Shown one piece after another: positions 55,835-64,000 of a DNA stretch of 64,000 nucleotides. Source of the DNA: Stomorhina lunata (lineage: Eukaryota > Arthropoda > Insecta > Diptera > Rhiniidae); NCBI GenBank assembly GCA_933228675.1, contig OW121740.1, positions 53,770,174 to 53,834,173 of the forward strand, given 5' to 3'. Below the pieces are notes generated by a model. That model had not been told where the DNA came from. It saw only the letters and a list, made by a program, of their open reading frames with translations, and searched no databases. A program made the position numbers and the translations under genes. The first letter of the stretch is position 1, and each line of letters opens with the position of its first letter.

Positions 55835-57737
55835 ACAAGTAAGAGTGTTATATTCGGCTGTGCCGAATCTTGTATACCCACCATCAAGTTGTACGAGAGT
55901 GCAGCTAATTCAAAATGTTGACCAAATGTGGTATTGTTGGTAATATATTTGGACTAAATTCGGTTGCAGTGGTATAGTTAATAGGTCAACATTTAAAAGT
56001 ATCTAAGTGGTTTCCCAAGTATTTACCTTGGACAAAATGCTGTTCCATAACCGAATATAGTTTCACATTAATAAGCTGTTTCGTTGTGCCATAAACATGT
56101 TGATAGCAACACGGCTGGTTCATATATTTTGTTAGGAGTTCCTAATACATATACCGTGTATAAAGTCTGGACCTAACATTGATTGATAGCTATCTAATTT
56201 CGTAGATGCAATCTTAATATACTGGATGTACCTCCAAATCTTTTTGATTGTAGATATAAAAAGGGGATGTTATATATAAGAACTATAGCCAAATGTTGAC
56301 CGATTGTTACAAAATTTAATATACTGGCTTGTATTAATATAAAGTTTATTTGTGCAAAATTTAGTGGCCATACCTGACATAGTTTATAATTTAATGGCTT
56401 TTAACTGGAGTTTGTTGCATTTTAGTGGTTGCCGGTTTTTATATGAAAGCGGTTTTTATATGAAAGCTATGGTCAAAAATGAACCGATTCCTATAAAATT
56501 TGATATACTGACTGAAAGTTGCAAAAAATTTCACTGTTTTAAATTTAGTAGTCATAGATTTTAAAATTTTATTCAATTTATCAGCATAAATGTGATTCCC
56601 GGGGCAGGGTATATGGTTTTATTTCTCTAGCTCTTGTAGTTAAGGAACTATCGCGCTTTTCTCTGACGGAAAGATGGACATAAACCGTATTTTCTTGTTG
56701 TATTTTTGTGTTTCCGTAAGTTTTTTATATGGGAGCTATGGTCAAATAGTAACCATAGCTCCCATATAGATTTTAAAATTTTATTCAATTTATCAGCATA
56801 AATGTGATTCCCGGGGCAGGGTATATGGTTTTATTTCTCTAGCTCTTGTAGTTAAGGAACTATCGCGCTTTTCTCTGACGGAAAGATGGACATAAACCGT
56901 ATTTTCTTGTTGTATTTTTGTGTTTCCGTAAGTTTTTTATATGGGAGCTATGGTCAAATAGTAACCGATTATAACAAAATTTTGCACACTGACTGGCATT
57001 CACATGAGACTTCCTTTTGTAAAATTTTGTTGCTGTAGCCCTTTTCGTTAAGTCGCTATCGCGTTTTTATCTGACGGACAGACGGACATAAACCCCCTTT
57101 TCTTTTTGTATTTTTGTGTTTCCGTAAGTTTTTTATATGGAAGCTATGGTCAAATGGTGACCGATTGTGACAAAATTTTTCACACTGGTTGGCATTGACA
57201 TAAGACTTCTAAATTTAGTGAATATATCTATTATTGTTTTAGATTTATTTGCATTTTAGTATATTTTAGGTGAAATTTTAGCTGTTTCCGTAAGTTTTTT
57301 GTATGGGAGCTATGACTAAATGTGAACTGATTTTGATGAAATTTTATATGCTACCTAGTGCTTATGTAAAACTTCTAGATACCAAATTTTGTCATCATAG
57401 CTGTTATAATTTGTCATTAATTAGAAAATAAGCGATTAGTCTTGACGAGGTTATACGGGAGCTATGGTCAAATGTTAACCGATTTTGCCCAATTTCAATA
57501 CCAAAATTTTCTCATAGATGACAAATGTTTCTACTAAGTTTCAGAGAGCCAGCTCCCTTCGTTTAGGCGTTATCGTGATTTCAATAGACAGACAGACGGA
57601 CATCGCTCAATCGTCTTAGAATTTCATAAGGATTCAGAATATATATCGTTTTTGATTTTTGAGCCAATATTAAGGAAATTACAAACGGAATGACAATCTC
57701 AATATACCCCCCATTCTTTTTGATGGTGGGTATAAAA
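55835..57737 (-). mobile_element. DINE-1-like element, subfamily Y, copy D6 (complete)
   Basis: On the minus strand it starts TTTTTATACCCACCATCAAA, with the pair GGGGGGTATATTGAG, then AGCGATGTCCG and a short GTCY tract. Several blocks centred on GGTCACCATTTGACCATAGC follow. It ends with the hairpin ATTCGGCACAGCCGAAT and ATAACACTCTTACTTGT. About 1.9 kb, including an internal 212-bp tandem duplication. Confidence 0.8.
56555..56978. repeat. 212-bp tandem duplication within D6
   Basis: Two practically identical copies start TAGATTTTAAAATTTTATTC (56555 and 56767). At the joint lies a 14-bp inverted repeat, TATGGGAGCTATGG and CCATAGCTCCCATA. Confidence 0.9.
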
Positions 57738-58110
57738 AGTTTGTAAATAACTGCCCCAAATGTTTCTGTCGAAAAGAACCTAAACAGATTTAATCTAAAT
57801 GACAGTCATGGTTTTTCAACTAAAATTGCTTAAACTTTTAATGTTTTTTCTTTTGTATTGTGGCATGCCACACCCATTCTATTAAGTTACTTGAAGAAAA
57901 ATAAAACAAGTCAAGAACATTTTCTTAAGAACCTAAAAAAAAGATTGTGGACCATAATAAAATTCTGAGAATTCTTTAAAATTAAACCAAGAAAAAAGGT
58001 TAAGAAAAATTTCCACTAGCAACAGGAATTACTTAAATCAGGCATCGACAAAAAACCGCACGAGTGCATAAAATGCCATACACCCTTTGGTATATGATTT
58101 AAAACTTATA
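57738..58110. other. No gene seen
   Basis: Short AT-rich spacer. Confidence 0.3.
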
Positions 58111-59391
58111 AAGAGTGTTATAAAAAAATATGCATTTACTATTTTAGACAAAATTTATCCATAGAGCAAGAAATAATTTATTTTTTGATCAAGTTAGTTT
58201 CTATAGATATGTCAGATACTATTATTTAAGAAATTATTAATTTTCAATAGTTATTTCAATCAAAATGTACTGCGAAAAAAAACTTCGTGAAAATATAATT
58301 AAAACTTTTCAAAAAAATCCATCATGGACTTTTAAAAAAATAGCTAAAAATTTGAAAGTTGACCCTCGAACGGTTTCTAATGCCATCAGACGGTATAAGG
58401 AAAACCTGAGCATTGAAAGAAAACCTGGATCAGGGAGGAAAAAAGGTCCTACAGAAATTGGTAAGGCAAAAGAAGTCGAGCGACTCTTTCGAAGAGCGCC
58501 TAACACTTCTTTAAGAAAAGCAGCTCGTGAGGTGAAATGTTCTACGAATTTTGCACCTAGAGTCTAAGCTTATGCTGGACTGAAGACATACAAAGTCCAA
58601 AAGGTTCCAGATCGCAATGCTATAAAGAACTTAGAAGCAAAAAAACGAGCGAAAAAATTGAAGTCTGATTTTATAAAAAATACACCTGTTGTGTGATGGA
58701 TGATGAAACATACGTACTGGCAGACTTTTCTCAACTCCCTGGTCAAGATTTTTATGTTGCTGATAAACGGGGCAATGTTCGGCAAGAGTTTCGCACAAAA
58801 AAACAAACAAAATTCCCTAAGAAGTTTCTCGTGTGGCAAGCTATTTGCAGTTGTGGCAAAAGAAGAAGTATTTGTGGCATCTGGCACAATAAACACAGAA
58901 ATTTATATAAAGGAGTGCCTACAAAAACGGTTGTTACGCTTTTTAAGAGAGCACAGAGTGACTACATTTGTTTGGCCCGATTTGGCATCATGTCATTATG
59001 GAAAAAAGGCACTTGAGTGGTACTCAAAGAATAATGTCATTTTTGTACCACGAGAGGCAAATCCACTTAACTGTCCAGAACTTCGGCCTGTGGAAAGGTA
59101 TTGGGCTCTGGTAAAAAAGGAATTGAAGAACACAGGAAAGATTTCCAAGAACATGTCCGATTTTAAGCGCAGGTTGAACACATGCTCCAAAAAGGTATCA
59201 GAAGCAACTGTAAAATCTTTCCAGAAAAAAGTCGATAATTTTGCAAAACCCGAGTACTAAGTAAACATTTTAATGCTAAATGATTTTGTATAATATGTCA
59301 TTATATTTGCGTATTTTGTAGAGTTTTTATATTAAAAGGTTTGATTTTTATTTAAGAAAATCCAACTACAAATTTTATTTAGAGCACTCTT
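58111..59391 (+). mobile_element. DD37E transposon, copy C
   Basis: 1281 bp, flanked by TA (58109-58110, 59392-59393), TIRs AAGAGTGTTATAAA and AAGAGTGCTCTAAA. Like copy B it keeps the TTAAAAGGTTTGATTTTTAT stretch near the right end, which copy A lacks. Confidence 0.9.
58265..59260 (+). pseudogene. DD37E transposase, copy C
   Basis: The ATG at 58265 opens 100 codons (MYCEKKLRENIIKTF...STNFAPRV), then an A to T change makes a stop (58565-58567). It has the same 1-bp loss in the A run as copy B (about 58675). A 2-bp loss near 58865 (AGAAGAAGTATTT) puts the catalytic parts in two frames: MDDETYVLADF up to about 58870, then WPDLASCHYGKKALEWYS and CPELRPVERYW to 59260. A 12-bp in-frame loss lies near the C-terminus (SFQKKVDNF). 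Confidence 0.9.
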
Positions 59392-60539
59392 TATGTGTAA
59401 GCAACCAAAATTTTAGAAATTTCTTTTGTTATTTCAAAAGAATTTCTTTAACTTTCAACACCCACATATTAATCAAAACTTTAACAGTTTTTATTAGTTT
59501 TCCAAATCAATAAATCTTTAAAATGTGACTCTATGAAATCTGATGCCATCTTAAACAAAAAGTTTTGTCAATTTCTTTGTTCCCACAAGAAATAAAATGA
59601 AATTTATGAAAATATCATGTTACTAAATGGGATTTAATAAAATCTTTAATAATTTATAACTAAATTATAGAGTAACAATTTAACAAACAAAAAAAAATGG
59701 CTTCAAAAATGCCTTAAGCTTTTTATAATTTATGCCGCACATTTTGTGGATCTTGTCAGATTTACACAGGTATTTAATCAATAGTTTTGAAAGGCTTAAG
59801 ATATTGTCAGTTTTCTTACCCTCCAATACCAAACGTGTTATCGCAAAAAGTTTATAAAAAGATGAAGCAGAAAGAAACTTGAGGTTAAAGAAAAAAAAAA
59901 AACTCATTGATTAGGTGTCAAAGAAATTAATATTAAAGACCGCCTTTTTAAATTAATAGACCATGTTAAACACACAATAACAATAACGTAACAACGGCAC
60001 ACAATACGCAACATATAACACAACGACAGCACTACAAAAATATTCGCCAAAAGAATTCCACTTCCAAAACCAATCAATGGAATTGAACCTGAAACCTAAA
60101 AAATAATCTATCCAAAACATGCGTACAAATAAATCCTCGGTTTCTGACTTTTTTTCGGAATCAAAATAGCGGCTAAATGAACTTTGAAGTCGAATCAAAA
60201 AAATCTTAACAAATAGGCGTAACAAGTTTTTTTTTCTTTTCAATATTTCTTTTGTTTTGTTGGATATTAACAAAATTTTTTATAATTTATTAAGCAATAA
60301 ACGTAAAAAAATTATTAATAAAACATTAAGTATTATAGCAAAACTATACAAGATTTAAAAGAAAAAAAATAACAATCAATAATTCATTTAGTTAATTAAA
60401 TATTATTAATTTGAATTTTGAAAAGAATTAAATAACATTTAACGGATTAATATGTAAATTGATGTTTGAAGAAACTATTTGATGTTTGAAAGCGAGTTTG
60501 ATTAATAAAATTAATAGATTTGAAATAATACTTTTAGCC
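59392..60539. other. No gene seen; AT-rich
   Basis: Homopolymer-rich sequence. Minus ORFs at 59680-59907 and 59953-60273 are F/L/K-rich without domains. Confidence 0.4.
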
Positions 60540-60577
60540 TTAACCCTTCTACTTTCCTTGGATTTGTGCCCTTTATA

Positions 60578-61880
60578 TCGGGTGTTTTTTATTGAGGTAT
60601 AGAACTTTAAGTTGGCATCACTTTTTTAACTGGTGGCCATTTTGTCAGCTGTCAGGTGGTTAATATTTAGTTTGGTTTGCCATTTCATCATGAACAGGTT
60701 GACAAAAGAACAACGCTTGCAAATCGTGCAAATTTATTTCGAAAATAATGGTTCAGTTCGCGAAGTTTACCGCAAGCTCCGTCTATTTTATGGTCGACAT
60801 AATCGTCCATCAGAGCAATTAATTCGGTTAACCATGGATCGTTTTCGCACTACGTTTACTCTATGTCATAATACGCATCCGCAGCGACGTCGAACAGTGC
60901 GCACCGAAGAAACAATTGCCGCTGTAGAGCAAAGTGTTGAAGAGGACCCGAATGAATCGATTCGCCACCGTGCACAGCAATTGGAGCTTTGTCCATAAAC
61001 TTTATGGAAGATTTTGCTCAAAGATCTTGGCTTGCGACCTTACAAGATCCAGTCATGCAAGAATTAAAGCCGCGAGACCATGCAATGCGTCGTGATTTTG
61101 GTGTATGGGCCGAAAATGAGATTGATCTCGATGCTGATTTTCATCGCAAAATTTTGTTCAGTGATGAGGCTCATTTTTGGTTGAATGGCTACGTCAACAA
61201 GCAAAATTGCCGCATTTGGAGTGAAGAGAATCCACATGAGACCCTTGAGACGCCATTACATCCACAAAAACTGACTGTTTGGTGTGCTCTATGGGCTGGT
61301 GGAGTCATTGGGCCATACTTCTTCCGAAATAATGCTGGAGAGTCAGTTACCATAGATGGAGACCGGTATAGAGCCATGATAACCGACCATTTTGTTCCCC
61401 AATTGGATGGCATGAATGTGGATGAGTTCTGGTTCCAACAAGACGGCGCTATATGCCACACAGCGCACGTCACAATTGATTTATTGAAGGAAACATTCGA
61501 TGAGCGCATAATTTCGCGGAATGGACTTGTCAATTGGCCACCAAGATCGTGCGATTTGACACCACTGGATTATTTTCTTTGGGGATATGTGAAGTCGCTC
61601 GTCTACGCCAACAAACCAGAAACGTTAGGGGACTTGGAAGCCCACATTCGTGGCGTTATTGCCAACATACGGCCCCATATGCTCGAAAAAGTAGTTGAAA
61701 ATTGGACCTGTAGAATTGGCTTTATTCGAGCCAGCCGCGGCGGCCACATGCCCGAAATCATATTTAAACATTAATGGCATAAAATTATCCTTCCAATAAA
61801 GCCAAATTGATGGACATTAAAACGATTTTCTTGTGTTTTATTTCAATTCGAAGTTCTATACCTCTAAAAAAAACACCCAT
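60578..61880 (+). mobile_element. DD41D mariner, copy 3
   Basis: 1303 bp with the family TIRs, flanked by TA (60576-60577, 61881-61882). It sits next to the subterminal repeat of the piggyBac-like relic. Confidence 0.93.
60690..61774 (+). pseudogene. DD41D transposase, copy 3
   Basis: Open from ATG 60690 to a C to A nonsense change at 60996-60998 (CPS to CP-stop). A 1-bp loss at about 61054 (CCAGTCATGCAAG for CCAGCTTGTGCAAG) follows. The rest is open to 61774 with SDEAHF, QQDGAICH and TPLDYF, so the triad is intact. Other changes are few, so the copy is young. Confidence 0.9.
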
Positions 61881-61984
61881 TATTACCCTTTGGGTCAATA
61901 TGACCCAACAATGAAATATTAACAAAATTGGATATTTAACATTGGATTTTTTAATTTAGAACCAGCACAGGTCATTCCCTGCCC

Positions 61985-63010
61985 CTTCTTATCCAATACA
62001 TTGTGTTGGAAGTAGGAAAATAGGTTATGGGAGGGAGGATAGATGGAGTAGTCTTTATGGCTTTAAATTTACCTATATTGCAACTGGCAGGGAAAACTTC
62101 TGCGGGAAGTGAATTCCATATACGAACTATACGGCTGAATATAGCGTATTGTTCGGTCTACCGGCCAATCGACCACAAAGGAATGAGCTCTAACAGAATG
62201 ACGTGTATTGCGTAAAAAAGTCCGAGTTTCGGAAACGAGTTCTCTGATTTCGTTAGAGCACTTTCAAAAGTATTAACAATAGAACAGTGTGACACAACTC
62301 AAATTGCGATGGTGCTCCTGTAAATCAATAGAGTTGGATACCCCACTGTCCCGATGAGCACTTTCGCCATTTCGTACACTAGGTCGAGAAGCTCCAAAAT
62401 AGACTTTGAAGTTCCGGCACATACATGAGGTGGAAATAGTAAGGAGATCAGATGGAGTGAAGTATCTCTTGCACCGTTTTAGAAAACCGAGGCACTTGAA
62501 TGCTTCTTTCGACACTTGAAAGATATATTTTGTCGAACGGACATCACATTGATGAAGAAACATGGTTTCCCGCGCGTTTATGCATAAGCATACAACATCT
62601 ATTCACACGACCCCATTCTGAAATTGTTTCTAAATATCGATTTAATAATTAATTCATGTTTTGTCTCATAGCGCCAACCTAAAGAAGGCTTGGACTACGA
62701 TTGAATGAATATGAATGGCAAATATTGCTGTCATCTGCAAAAGAGTAGATAGGATTGGAAGTTTGATGTTGAAGGACATTTATAAAGATAAGAAATAGAG
62801 TTGGAGAAAGAACAGAGCTTGCCTTAGCTCTGAATTAAAATTGAATTCTATAACAACTCGTATAGAGCGATTTCTGAGGAAGCTCAATATAAACCGAGAG
62901 AAGTTATTACCGATACCAAAGGCAATAAGTTTTGATAGAAGTGCTCCGTGCCACACTATATCAAACGCCTTGGAAATATTCTTCGCCAAATATGCTCATT
63001 TGTTAGCTCA
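61985..63010 (-). pseudogene. CR1/jockey-like LINE fragment, 5'-truncated
   Basis: On the minus strand, about 62989-62780 reads AFDIVWHGALLSKLIAFGI and FILSFLRNRSIRVV (reverse transcriptase palm). About 62560-62280 reads VSKEAFKCLGFLKRCKRYFT and EHHRNLSCVTLFY. About 62230-62000 carries the tail also found at 7620 and 35700. The catalytic YADD part between them is deleted. It lies inside the piggyBac-like relic. Confidence 0.65.
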
Positions 63011-63743
63011 TTGATTTGCAAGTTCTATTAAATAAAGCTTGCTTCTGAAGTTTGTATTAAAACCCCAGTCAGGATTCATTTAAGTCCATGTGATGTAGGT
63101 GCTATATGCTGATACAACTATCATGTTTGAAAATAATGCAACTGGCCATCGTTTAGTCTCGCGCTTACATGGTCAAGTGCATGAACTAAAGCTTTAGTTT
63201 GGATGCAATGATGTATTATTTTAGTCTTGTTTTGTTCATCATCTCTTACGTCGGCTGAATGATGAAGAGAACTTGAGAGGATAACATATTTATTTTTGTT
63301 TGGAACATATCATCTGAAAACAAAAAAAAAAAAAATGCGAAAATAGCTTAACGTAATATGTGAACAGCCCATGAATGGAAAAATGTTCAATAAAAGCGAT
63401 TTTACTGATTATTTGACTGAACAAATTATTGATAGATGATTCTGAATGAAGGTGAACTCGATTCAATTATGTTCAATAGGAAAAAAAATTATAAAGTGTA
63501 ATTAAGCTTGAAATATCGCTTGTTGGGTCATATTGACCCAAAGGGTATTAAATGTGTGTAAATCGTGTTTTGAAATGTGGAGGGGGGAGGAAAATTTTTA
63601 TTATTTTCTTATAAAAACATAATTTTCGTCCCTGTAATGGATAAATAAAAGTTTCAAGTTCATATCTAAATATTTAAGGGGAAAATTTTGCGTTTGAAAA
63701 ACAAAATTGGGTCAAATTGACCCAAGGAGAGTATAAGGTTTAA

Positions 63744-64000
63744 ACTCATCATTATATGGAATTGTTTAAGAAATATAATGTTGTAACGGTGATAATTCTG
63801 TGACTTGGTGCTAAAAGAGCCAATGTCAATTTTTTGCTGTTTTGTGCTAATCTTTGCATAAGATTTCCTTCTTTACCTTCTTTTATTTGGCTCCAACAGC
63901 TAATCTCTAACTTCTTTTAGAAAATATTCATAAGGGGTTTTCTGGGCAATGTTACTATGAATTTATATAGAAAATAAAAACTTTAAATGTAATTTTCTCA
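63744..64000. other. No gene seen
   Basis: AT-rich end of window. Confidence 0.3.

Larger units (their letters stand above)
60544..63739. mobile_element. piggyBac-like TTAA element relic, nested
   Basis: TTAA stands at 60540-60543 and 63740-63743. Ends CCCTTCTACTTTCCTTGG and, as complement, ACCTTATACTCTCCTTGG match. A subterminal inverted repeat (CCCTTTGGGTCAATATGACC at about 61887; its inverse at about 63526-63548) lies 34 bp from the left end once the mariner is removed, and about 190 bp from the right end. Such asymmetry is usual for piggyBac. Further GGGTCAAATTGACCC copies lie near the right tip. No piggyBac transposase is seen. Inside are a mariner and LINE debris. Confidence 0.55.

Overview
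The window looks like a large intron or intergenic block from a fly genome, most likely a calyptrate or other higher dipteran with a repeat-rich, AT-rich genome. Three things point this way: one ordinary-looking host exon, repeats built like Drosophila DINE-1/INE-1 (mini-me) elements, and three copies of a DD41D (rosa-type) mariner. The species cannot be fixed from the sequence alone.

Host coding content is minimal. The only credible host gene piece is a first coding exon at 2311-2862 on the + strand. It encodes 184 aa, low-complexity and rich in Ser, His and Gln, and ends in a phase-0 splice donor. No second exon is recognisable downstream, so the remaining 61 kb would be intron if the gene continues to the right. 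I do not recognise the product.

The rest is a nested archive of transposons. Region by region: 1-1.75 kb, a ~236-bp-period duplication and a TTAA-flanked inverted-repeat element. 3.1-5.7 kb, a DINE-like element split by a TIR element with tRNA-like modules, followed by a 1-kb foldback made of ~22-bp units. 5.8-9.8 kb, decayed LINE fragments and tRNA-Ala-derived SINEs. 10.1-20.1 kb, a TA-cored palindrome and a pair of inverted 1.4-kb repeats whose outer parts are ~150-bp tandem arrays. Between those arms lie a foldback element carrying a 5-bp-TSD MITE and an intact DD41D mariner, plus two more MITEs. A 200-N gap follows. 21.4-24.2 kb, an RNase H-bearing LINE relic and a second foldback element. 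25.3-28.6 kb, an 11-bp satellite of about 293 units between short inverted repeats. 30-33 kb, a DINE-like element with a hAT-like foldback insertion, and a SINE. 35-36.8 kb, LINE debris. 37-60 kb, three DD37E transposons, several DINE-like copies and a defective mariner. 60.5-63.7 kb, a TTAA-flanked piggyBac-like relic holding a third mariner and LINE debris.

The transposase genes do not form a pathway. The one intact ORF (DD41D copy 1, 361 aa) could in principle mobilise its two broken relatives. The three DD37E copies are all dead, and two of them share a frameshift, which suggests they were moved in trans. In several places a paralogous empty site inside the window fixes an element's boundaries and target-site duplication.
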